Positions 32,026-38,196 of a stretch of 38,196 nt of DNA are shown here, piece by piece. The first letter of the stretch is position 1; each line of letters opens with the position of its first letter. The notes below the pieces were generated by a model. The model did no database searches. It was not told the origin of the DNA and saw only the letters and a program-made list of their open reading frames with translations. The position numbers were made by a program, and so were the translations under genes. The DNA is from a bacterium (lineage in GTDB: Bacteria > Electryoneota > Electryoneia > Electryoneales > Electryoneaceae): positions 1 to 38,196 of the forward strand of contig JAHLLB010000045.1 of NCBI GenBank assembly GCA_020444425.1, given 5' to 3'.

Positions 32026-32715
32026 TTAGAGCAGCGCGGTTCGACGCGGCTTCACGGGTTCCGGTTCTTCATCACCGAAGGCGTCACGCAGCTTGCGGAT
32101 CCCCTGGTGTACGTTTGCTTTTGCGCCGCCGACGGACGTGCCCATGATCCGGGCGATCTCCGCGTAGGGCAGCTCTTTCGTCATGCGCAGGACCACTGCC
32201 GTCCGCTGACGAACCGGCAGGTGTTTCAACTCCTGCATGGCCAGGGCGGCGAGATCCTTCCGTTCCAGCTCTTCCTCGCTGGACGGAGTGCTCAACGCCG
32301 TTTCCGTTTCAAAGATGTCCGAGTCCTCTTCGACACGGGTCATCCGCCAGCGTTTCAGGCGCCGGGTGAAGGAAACGCTCTGGTTGAACGCGATCCGGTA
32401 CAACCAGGTTTTCGGCGACGCTTCCCCGCGGAACTTGTGCAGGTTCTCGTACGCCTTGATGAACGTTTCCTGGGCCAGATCTTCCGCTTCAATGGCGTTA
32501 CCGGAGATGCGAACACAGAGGTCGTAGATTTCGCGACGGTACTCGCGCACCAGGATTTCCAGGGCCTGGTCACGATTCTGCTTCGCGAGCTCGACGAGCT
32601 GTTCTCCGGTCAGATCGGCCACCCGATTGCTCCTGTCGGCGTCCACCAGCGGTTCAGTTTGCGGTCCTGTTCGTGTGGCGGACGATCCGCCGTCATGAAT
32701 TGGACGCAGGTTCAT
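32026..32715 (-). CDS. ECF-type RNA polymerase sigma factor
   Basis: 229-residue sigma-70 family extracytoplasmic-function sigma factor. Region 2 (~50-119) contains EILVREYRREIYDLCVRISG, the DLAQETFIKAYENLHKFRGE core-binding helix and TWLYRIAFNQSVSFTRR. Region 4 (~158-210) contains LKHLPVRQRTAVVLRMTKEL and the helix-turn-helix YAEIARIMGTSVGGAKANVH. A ~35-residue N-terminal extension and a short basic tail flank the conserved part. The ATG has no Shine-Dalgarno sequence. It heads an operon with a membrane anti-sigma-like protein and a periplasmic Spy/CpxP-like protein, an arrangement analogous to envelope-stress or metal-responsive sigma systems. The target genes are unknown. Confidence 0.94.
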   Translation of the reverse strand: MNLRPIHDGGSSATRTGPQTEPLVDADRSNRVADLTGEQLVELAKQNRDQALEILVREYRREIYDLCVRISGNAIEAEDLAQETFIKAYENLHKFRGEASPKTWLYRIAFNQSVSFTRRLKRWRMTRVEEDSDIFETETALSTPSSEEELERKDLAALAMQELKHLPVRQRTAVVLRMTKELPYAEIARIMGTSVGGAKANVHQGIRKLRDAFGDEEPEPVKPRRTALL

Positions 32716-33124
32716 AGAAAGAGTTTAATCGGGTATCTCCAGTCAAGAGCCCCGTCACGAGAAAAACCGGCTGCAAGGCCGTGATGTGCGATAGACGATG
32801 GGCTATGGGTTGCAGGCAGCGTGGCGCGGCGTGGTGGTGTTGCCATGTCGGGTATCATGGCGTTGCGGATTGCGAATTAACGACGTCGTGGATTCTTTTC
32901 GTGCTGGCTGCACGTAAATAGCTCGCACTCATCTCGCGCGATCCGGAAAGCCCTGTGTACCGGGGACAAGTGAACGGCTTGACGACCCACGTGCTGGGAC
33001 ACATTTGATATCCATCCACGAGGCTCGCCCGAATCGAGGACACACATCCGTTCACATGTCCCCGAAAGATACCGGAATCCAGGCATCTGTCACTGGTCAC
33101 TGACTACTGACCACTGTGTACTGA
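32716..33124. other. Gene-free spacer with inverted repeat and heptamer arrays
   Basis: 409 nt between the sigma gene and the PorQ-like gene. It contains a weakly heptameric stretch around 32790-32825 (ATAGACG, ATGGGCT, ATGGGTT), a long-range inverted repeat at 32961-33064 and the heptamer array at 33092-33126. A small open frame at 32855-33100 (minus) shows no recognisable protein pattern and overlaps the inverted repeat, so it is not called. Confidence 0.65.
32961..33064. repeat. Inverted repeat with 17-bp arms
   Basis: CGGGGACAAGTGAACGG at 32961-32977 and CCGTTCACATGTCCCCG at 33048-33064 are complementary in 16 of 17 positions, with 70 nt between. A non-autonomous element or attachment-like remnant is possible; no target duplication was identified. 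Confidence 0.6.
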
Positions 33125-33126
33125 CT
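33092..33126. repeat. Heptanucleotide array (ACTGNNN)n against the PorQ-like stop
   Basis: Five heptamers in register (ACTGGTC, ACTGACT, ACTGACC, ACTGTGT, ACTGACT). The last runs into the stop triplet of the minus-strand gene (33125-33127). Same ACTGNNN pattern as at the hppD stop. Confidence 0.85.
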
Positions 33127-34057
33127 AAAACTGGTAGGTGATGCCGAGCTTGTGCACCTGTCCGACCGGACCTTGCGACACCAAGGCGTAATCGAGGTTG
33201 AAGTCCAGGTAGAACACACCCACACCGGCGGAGATGCCCGCGAGGCCGTCCTGCGAGCCGCCAACGTGGTAGTCCGGCCCGAGGCTGGTGTAGCCCGCGC
33301 GCAGCTTGAGCATCGGCGATACGGTAAACTCGCCGGCCGCCGCGCCGTAAAAATTGCTGTCGATGTCCATGTGTCCACTGATGGTCAGTACCAGCGGCAG
33401 GTGTTCGAGCTGCTTGGCGACGCCGAAATGGCCTTCTGTCGGCAAATCCTCTTCGGTGTCGATGTAGCTTTCCAACTGTGTGCCGATGTTGCTGACGCCC
33501 ACCGCGAGCTTGACCATGTTCCAACCGGTGTTCCAGTGGCCGGAGATGTCCATCGCGATGGCGGAGGAGTTGTAATCATCGATCTGGCTGCTGATGTATT
33601 TGACGGAGACACCGACGCCGAGATTATCGTACACCTCGCGCGCAAACCCGGCAGAAACCAGTAGATCCGTCGGTGAGAAGGTACCGTTGACTTCGTCTTC
33701 AAGGGACAGACGGCGGTCAAATTCACCGTAATTAAGGTACGTCAGCGAGAACGCGCCGTAACCGTAGCTGGACGGGTAGCCGTAGCTGAAACGTCCCCCG
33801 GACACATCGAGCGGGTGGTTGCTGTAGCTGGCGGAGACGTGCTGATGATGCACAGACGCCAGCCCGCCGGGATGCATGGAGAGGGCGTCCAACGTGCCAC
33901 CGAGCAACGCAAGTGAGTTTCCGGCCAACGCCGCACCACGCGGAGTCGGATCGAGCCGCAGCAGGTCAAACGTCGTCGCCGCGTTCGCGGACACGACCAG
34001 CAACAGGATGGCAATCAAGCTTACCAGCGTCTTCGGCATGCGCAGAGAGATGCTCAT
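33125..34057 (-). CDS. PorV/PorQ-like outer-membrane protein
   Basis: 310-residue outer-membrane beta-barrel of the UPF0164/PorV/PorQ group. A signal peptide (~1-26, TLVSLIAILLLVVSANA) is followed by the family hallmark LDPTPRGAALAGNSLALLGGTLDALSMHPGGLA near the mature N-terminus. Alternating amphipathic strands and a terminal HKLGITYQF follow. In Bacteroidota PorV and PorQ are outer-membrane T9SS components, PorV shuttling cargo to the sortase PorU. Because two proteins with T9SS sorting domains lie in the same window, a T9SS role is plausible; PorQ fits the length and the LSMHPGG motif better than PorV. The frame extends to 34240, but the ATG at 34057 has GGAG 8 nt upstream. No other por genes are in view. 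Confidence 0.78.
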   Translation of the reverse strand: MSISLRMPKTLVSLIAILLLVVSANAATTFDLLRLDPTPRGAALAGNSLALLGGTLDALSMHPGGLASVHHQHVSASYSNHPLDVSGGRFSYGYPSSYGYGAFSLTYLNYGEFDRRLSLEDEVNGTFSPTDLLVSAGFAREVYDNLGVGVSVKYISSQIDDYNSSAIAMDISGHWNTGWNMVKLAVGVSNIGTQLESYIDTEEDLPTEGHFGVAKQLEHLPLVLTISGHMDIDSNFYGAAAGEFTVSPMLKLRAGYTSLGPDYHVGGSQDGLAGISAGVGVFYLDFNLDYALVSQGPVGQVHKLGITYQF

Positions 34058-34203
34058 TGGTGGTTCTCCGGTTCTGCAAGTGGAATCAGGTACACGACCA
34101 TGAGCAAGCGGGATGGGCTCTCCGGGGATCGTTCGTTGAACACCACTAATATGGGGCGTGAGACGCGCAAAGAAAAGCCGTATGCGGCAGGAGAGCGCAC
34201 CGG

Positions 34204-35262
34204 CTATCGTTTCCACGGCTCGTCCTCTTCGATGTACCATTCGCCGCCGGGCAGTTCGCCTTCATCGTCATCAAACAGCGGATCTCCCTGATACAAACGG
34301 GGATCGGCCTGGGATTCGTCGATTGCCTCGCCGTCGCTGTCGCCGTGCAGGTATTGCCGCCGCCGGATGATCGCGAGGACGCCGGTGACCATCACCAGCA
34401 GCGACGCTCCACTCCACAGCAATGTGTCGAAGTTGAGCCACGCCAGCAAATTGAACCAGCGGTACTTGTCACGCAGTTCCTGGTGGAACGCGACCTCGGC
34501 GTCGAATAACGGACTGCCGGTCAAGTCTTCGAACACATCATCGGGATCGAGCCCGGCCTGGTAGCCGTGCATCAGCGCGGCGATGGCGTCCCAGCCGTAG
34601 TGGTCGACGATGAACTCGACAAAACCGATCGACTGCAAGTAGGCAATGCGTGCCTGCTCGGGGCCCAGCCGCATCATGTCCTCAATGCCTTCGAGGGTGT
34701 AGGTCTGGTTGAACACAACTGCCCGGCCGAGCGGAGTGCGGTTCTTGTACATCGTCTCGCCACTGAGATACATCGCCAACCCCTCGCTGAACCAGCGTGG
34801 GAGACGGTTGCCGTCCTGGCTGGCGGTGAGGATGTGAACCAGCTCATGCAGGGCAGTGACGGTGAATTGGCCGCGTCCCTGCATCATCCGTGGCGACTGC
34901 AGGATGATCAGCTTCTGCGTTGGGTACGCCAGCCCGCCGGTCCAGTGAGGCAGGCCGCGGGTCAAATACCGGAACCGGCCCTCGGTTGGGGCGATGAAGA
35001 CACGGATCCCGCGCGGGCGTTCCAGCCCGAGTTTGCCGGAAAAATCGTCGTCGAAGCGCTGGTAGGTGGCGAGCAAGTCATTGGCGGCGGATTGGTCAGC
35101 GGCTTCGTGGTAAATAACATAGCCGTCCTGCGACAACACCAGCCAGTCACCGGGCGGCAGGGTCTGGCTCGCCGGCGCGGGGACGGACTGTGCGCCCGCA
35201 TGCCCAGCCAGCAACGCCAGCAGAACCACCGTCAACCAAACTGTGCGCAGCGTTCGCTGCAT
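34204..35262 (-). CDS. Membrane-anchored peptidase-MA-like zinc metalloprotease
   Basis: 352-residue extracytoplasmic protease of the gluzincin/peptidase-MA type. A signal peptide (~1-24, LTVVLLALLAGHAGA) precedes a domain with the zinc motif HELVH (139-143) in TVTALHELVHILTAS. The third ligand candidate is E160 in RWFSEGLAMYLSGE, as in HExxH...E-G-x-A proteases. One membrane segment follows (~281-299, LLWSGASLLVMVTGVLAIIR), then a cytoplasmic tail very rich in Asp/Glu. The ATG at 35262 overlaps the priA stop by one base (TGATG) and follows GGAGG by 7 nt, so it is co-transcribed with and coupled to priA. Substrate unknown; the genetic link with priA may be only positional. Confidence 0.85.
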   Translation of the reverse strand: MQRTLRTVWLTVVLLALLAGHAGAQSVPAPASQTLPPGDWLVLSQDGYVIYHEAADQSAANDLLATYQRFDDDFSGKLGLERPRGIRVFIAPTEGRFRYLTRGLPHWTGGLAYPTQKLIILQSPRMMQGRGQFTVTALHELVHILTASQDGNRLPRWFSEGLAMYLSGETMYKNRTPLGRAVVFNQTYTLEGIEDMMRLGPEQARIAYLQSIGFVEFIVDHYGWDAIAALMHGYQAGLDPDDVFEDLTGSPLFDAEVAFHQELRDKYRWFNLLAWLNFDTLLWSGASLLVMVTGVLAIIRRRQYLHGDSDGEAIDESQADPRLYQGDPLFDDDEGELPGGEWYIEEDEPWKR

Positions 35263-37847
35263 CAACTCACCTCCACGGGATCGACATCGACACTGACGCG
35301 CACACCGGAATCGTGCATCACAGCCGTCAGCATGGTACGCAAAACGGCGCGCATCTGCTCGCCGGACGCGTCAACGGTCTTGCTCACACGGACCATCAGA
35401 CGCCAGCGATACTTCCGTTTTACCCGCTTGATGAACGCGGGTTCCGGGCCAAGGATCTGCAACGGGCCGGGATGATGTCCCAGATAGTCTGCCGCGCGTA
35501 ATGCTGAGGACCGCACTCGCTCCTCGTCATTGCCGGAAAACGTCAACAGCGCCATCTGTGCAAACGGCGGATAGTCCAGTAACGCACGCCGATCGAGTTC
35601 CATCTGCGTGAACGCATCCCGTGACGGTTTCGCGAGATAGCCGAACAGCGAGTGCTCGGGACGCAGGGTCTGGATGATCACTTCGCCTGGTTTTTCGCCA
35701 CGTCCCGCACGTCCTGCCGCCTGAATCAAGAGACGGTACGTACGTTCCGCCGCACGGAAGTCGGGTTGGTTCAACGACGGGTCGGCGTTGATGACTCCCA
35801 CGAGCGTCACATGAGCGAAATCGTGGCCCTTGGCAACCAGTTGCGTGCCGAGCAACACCTGCGACTCACCACCGGCGAACGCGCGCAGCAGACGTTCCTG
35901 TTCGCCGACCTTGCGCAAGGTGTCGCGGTCCATACGGGATGGCACCAGCTCCGGAAAACGCTCCGCAATCTCCTCTTCGATGCGCTGGGTGCCCATGCCA
36001 AACGCTCGCAGATCATCCGAAGCGCACTGCCCACAGGTGTCCGGCACACGTTTGCTGTAGCCGCAGATGTGGCAGCGCAGATCAGGTTCGCCACGGCGCG
36101 CGCCGCGAGCGTGATAGGTCAGCGGGATGTCGCAATTCGGACAGCCGAGCGTCTCGCCGCAATTGTTGCACTGCAGGACCGGCGCGTACCCACGGCGGGT
36201 GATCAGCAGGATAACGCCACCGCCGTTTCGTGTGTGAGAGCGGATCGCGTCGGCGAGTTGCGGCCCGACATACGGAGCGTCTTCCGCTTCACGACGACGG
36301 TCTACGACCTTGATTTCCGGCCAGTTTGCGCCGAAGCGTTGGGTCAGCGGTAAACGGATCGCCCGCTTGCGTTCGTTAACCAGGTGCATCGTCTCGAGGC
36401 TCGGGGTCGCGGATGCCAGCACCACCGGCGCGTTTGCCATCCAGCCACGTACCGCCGCGAGGTCGCGTCCGTGGTAGCGTGGGGCGGGACCCTGCTGCTT
36501 GTACGCCTCCTCGTGTTCCTCGTCGACGATCACCAGCCCGAGGTCGTGAACCGGCGCGAACACCGCCGACCGTGCCCCGACGGCGATTTTCGCCTCGCCA
36601 CGGTGCAGCGCGCGCCACGCCGCCAGCCGCGATCCCCGGCTGAGCCCGGAATGCAGCACCACCACCGGTTCGTGCAGCACCTGGCGGATACGTGCGACCA
36701 CCTGCGGCGTCAACGAAATCTCCGGGACCAGTACGAGCACGCCCTTGCCCAACTCCCGCGCCTTCCGGATCAGCTCAACATAGACCCGTGTCTTGCCCGT
36801 TCCGGGGAGACCGTCCAGCAGGAACACTTCACGTTCGCCGGAGTCCATCCGTTTCGCGACCTCAGCGACCGCGGCGGTTTGTTCGCCGGTCAACGGGGGA
36901 GGGGTGCCCTCCGGAGTGCGGGGATCGAAGCCGAGGCCGATGACATCCTTCGTGCGCTCCTCGATCCGCACCTGGCCGGCCTCGACCAACGCGTTCAGCA
37001 CCGAGCGCGACACATTCGCCAGATCCTTGAGGTCGGTCCACGGCGCCTCGCCACCCTCGCGCTGCAGGGTTTCGAACAACCGTCGCCGGGCCGAGGCACG
37101 GGCGGGGATGTCGTCGAGCGATGTGTCGGCGTTCACGATTACCCAGTCGGTGGTCGCGGAGGATTCGGCGTCGGCGAGACGTTCCTCGCGTTCAATCAAT
37201 TCCCACGCCGCGAGGTCGAGCAGGATCGCGTCAACTGGCAAACGCGGGAATTTCCGCCGCAATGCCGCCGCGCTGAGTGTACCCTCACCAGCCAAATAGC
37301 GGCTTAAAGTGGAGTGAGAACGTGAGCTCGTAACTTCTCTCGGCCACTGTCCTTCCAGCTCCGGTCCGATCCAACGCGTGATGATATCTGGCGGATCGAG
37401 CAAACCGTTCGGCAAGGCCGCCTGAATCACCTCACCCCAGCTGGCGAGGTAACGCTTGACCACGTGAGCAGATAGAGAGATCAGCTCAGGCGGGAGGACA
37501 GCAGAATCGCGGTCGAGGAGAGCGTCAACGGGCCTGAGTTTGCCGGGTTCAAGTGGCGTTTGAAGCGTGCGTGGTGGCGGGACGATGACGCCCACACGGG
37601 AACGGTTCGACAGCGGCACGAGGACACGGCGGCCATGTAGCGTGTGATGATCCGCGGCAGTGGAGCTGACGCGGGCATCGTTGCTAACGGTATTTCCGGC
37701 GGACGGTTGATCCCGACGTGCAAGCACGTCGGGGCACACATCCAGCTCGGGCCAACCGGCGCGGGGTGGAGTATAGATCAGCGGATCGCCGGGCATTCCG
37801 GGGATCGCGACGTGGACAAGTGATGTTGGTGTACGGGTCGCCGGCAT
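35262..37847 (-). CDS. priA: Primosomal replication restart helicase PriA with N-terminal insertion
   Basis: 861-residue superfamily 2 DNA helicase that reloads the replisome at stalled forks. Walker A is GLPGTGKT (346-353) and Walker B is DEEH (442-445). The helicase motifs LVPEISLTPQ, VGARSAVFAP, SATPSLET, GTQRIEEEI and QAAGRAGRGE are intact. Eight cysteines in the CRR (C560, C563, C569, C572, C592, C595, C605, C608) form two zinc sites. The N-terminal 3'-end-binding domain is interrupted at ~30-70, between LIYTPP and GRRVLVPL, by a Ser/Thr/Asp-rich insertion; within it a perfect palindrome (37712-37733) is read in frame as PDVLARR (39-45). The ATG lacks a Shine-Dalgarno sequence and follows a TACCTTCC box by 4 nt. 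Coupled downstream to the metalloprotease gene. Confidence 0.95.
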   Translation of the reverse strand: MPATRTPTSLVHVAIPGMPGDPLIYTPPRAGWPELDVCPDVLARRDQPSAGNTVSNDARVSSTAADHHTLHGRRVLVPLSNRSRVGVIVPPPRTLQTPLEPGKLRPVDALLDRDSAVLPPELISLSAHVVKRYLASWGEVIQAALPNGLLDPPDIITRWIGPELEGQWPREVTSSRSHSTLSRYLAGEGTLSAAALRRKFPRLPVDAILLDLAAWELIEREERLADAESSATTDWVIVNADTSLDDIPARASARRRLFETLQREGGEAPWTDLKDLANVSRSVLNALVEAGQVRIEERTKDVIGLGFDPRTPEGTPPPLTGEQTAAVAEVAKRMDSGEREVFLLDGLPGTGKTRVYVELIRKARELGKGVLVLVPEISLTPQVVARIRQVLHEPVVVLHSGLSRGSRLAAWRALHRGEAKIAVGARSAVFAPVHDLGLVIVDEEHEEAYKQQGPAPRYHGRDLAAVRGWMANAPVVLASATPSLETMHLVNERKRAIRLPLTQRFGANWPEIKVVDRRREAEDAPYVGPQLADAIRSHTRNGGGVILLITRRGYAPVLQCNNCGETLGCPNCDIPLTYHARGARRGEPDLRCHICGYSKRVPDTCGQCASDDLRAFGMGTQRIEEEIAERFPELVPSRMDRDTLRKVGEQERLLRAFAGGESQVLLGTQLVAKGHDFAHVTLVGVINADPSLNQPDFRAAERTYRLLIQAAGRAGRGEKPGEVIIQTLRPEHSLFGYLAKPSRDAFTQMELDRRALLDYPPFAQMALLTFSGNDEERVRSSALRAADYLGHHPGPLQILGPEPAFIKRVKRKYRWRLMVRVSKTVDASGEQMRAVLRTMLTAVMHDSGVRVSVDVDPVEVS
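37712..37733. repeat. Palindrome inside priA
   Basis: Perfect 10-bp arms CCCGACGTGC and GCACGTCGGG around AA. It lies in frame within the unusual N-terminal insertion of PriA. Its size and GC-rich stem match the intergenic palindromes of this genome. Confidence 0.8.
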
Positions 37848-38003
37848 GAACGGAAGGTAGGGACTGGAAGTGCCCGTGTCCGCTTGCGGACGCGGCTCCG
37901 ATCACAGTTGACTGGTCCGAGGGAGGATTGGAATGGAATGTGCCCCTGGTGGCTCTGCCAGCAGGGCTCATCCGCTGATGTTCACATGATTCACCGGAAA
38001 TGT

Positions 38004-38080
38004 ATCCCGGACTGAAGTCCGAGGACGTGGCTGCGGTGATAGCTTGACCAGTTTCGAATCCCGGGCTGAAGCCCGAGGGC
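38004..38080 (-). repeat. 77-bp bipartite hairpin element, right copy
   Basis: Reverse-orientation copy of the element at 2081-2157. Its two palindromes, CGGAC-TGAA-GTCCG and CGGGC-TGAA-GCCCG, and the linker CGTGGCTGCGGTG are the complements of the left copy, with identical total length. The two copies lie 35.8 kb apart. Confidence 0.82.
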
Positions 38081-38134
38081 AAGTTAATGATCAGGCCTGT
38101 GCTTGCTTGCATACGCGGATTGAATCACTTTTTT

Positions 38135-38196
38135 CGCAGCCCGCAGCCCGCAGCCCGCAGCCCGCAGCCCGCAGCCCGCAGCCCGCAGCCCGCAGC
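38135..38196. repeat. Heptanucleotide array (CGCAGCC)n at the window edge
   Basis: Eight perfect copies of CGCAGCC plus a partial ninth, continuing beyond the window. It is the purest heptamer array apart from the ACCGACT one. What lies to its right is not visible. Confidence 0.93.

Larger units (their letters stand above)
37848..38196. repeat. Repeat cluster upstream of priA, to the window edge
   Basis: No gene. It contains a TACCTTCC box (minus strand, 37852-37859) next to priA, a hairpin at 37875-37894 (CGTGTCCGC/GCGGACGCG with a TT loop, one G.T pair), a hairpin at 37944-37966 (CCCTG-G-TGGC, TCT loop, GCCA-G-CAGGG), the 77-bp bipartite element at 38004-38080, and a heptamer array at 38135-38196. 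The minus-strand frame across 37684-38112 reads through these palindromes and is not considered coding. Confidence 0.8.

Noticed and set aside
32716..32755. TTGACT ... TAAACT upstream of the ECF sigma gene as a promoter
   Set aside because: The spacing between boxes is only 13 nt, too short for a sigma-70 promoter, and no ECF-type GAAC motif was evident.
32855..33100. Small frames (81 and 69 codons) between the sigma and PorQ-like genes, possibly a transposase remnant
   Set aside because: No transposase motif is visible, and the frames span the inverted repeat at 32961-33064; called as non-coding.
37684..38112. 142-codon minus-strand frame upstream of priA
   Set aside because: It reads through several palindromes and overlaps the priA N-terminus in another frame.

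Overview
The window comes from the chromosome of a Gram-negative, aerobic, mostly GC-rich bacterium, probably in or near the Fibrobacterota-Chlorobiota-Bacteroidota (FCB) assemblage or an uncultured candidate phylum related to it. The evidence is two large secreted proteins ending in a Por-type (type IX secretion, T9SS) C-terminal sorting domain, a PorV/PorQ-like outer-membrane protein, a TonB-dependent receptor with an N-terminal carboxypeptidase-regulatory-like domain, and a DUF6913-like protein. A two-gene tyrosine/homogentisate dioxygenase operon implies use of oxygen. No rRNA, tRNA, CRISPR array or intact transposase gene was seen.

Layout. 1-1422: one conspicuously A+T-rich gene for an Mrr-like restriction-type nuclease, probably acquired. 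1423-2455: a 1-kb island of palindromic and tandem repeats without a credible gene. 2456-8439: Rossmann-fold oxidoreductase-like protein, TonB-dependent receptor, small membrane protein, CsbD stress protein and DUF4382 lipoprotein. 8440-8873: MITE-like palindromic element. 8874-11999: two tandem OmpA-like proteins with thrombospondin type-3 repeats. 12513-15086: scpB and scpA, separated by a hicBA module on the opposite strand, with a second hicBA directly upstream of scpA. 15147-22372: trpS, a TPR-esterase, an OPT transporter and a large T9SS cargo protein. 22458-23915: lipoprotein, small hypothetical protein and engB, with a 74-bp tandem duplication at one gene junction. 24054-26416: hpd-hmgA. 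26855-30594: small DUF2188-like protein, a large thioredoxin-like/beta-propeller T9SS cargo, and a DUF6913-like protein. 30907-32715: an ECF sigma factor, membrane anti-sigma-like protein and Spy/CpxP-like periplasmic protein operon. 33125-37847: PorQ-like protein, membrane-anchored peptidase-MA-like metalloprotease and priA. 37848-38196: another repeat cluster.

The most unusual content is non-coding. (i) Heptanucleotide-periodic arrays lie directly against the stop codons of four minus-strand genes (positions 2456, 22458, 25328, 33125), all without an evident intrinsic terminator; another pure array runs off the right edge. The unit differs at each site, but most keep a CAGT/CGGT core on the gene strand. 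(ii) Several palindrome families occur, including a 78-bp tandem array of paired hairpins and a 77-bp bipartite element present once near each end of the window in opposite orientation. Compensatory changes in their stems point to a conserved DNA or RNA structure. (iii) One palindrome lies in frame inside priA. (iv) engB, priA and the DUF6913-like gene lack a Shine-Dalgarno sequence and have a -10-like element 3-7 nt before the ATG, suggesting leaderless mRNAs.

Functions were assigned by reading motifs without database searches, so family names for the less conserved proteins are judgements.
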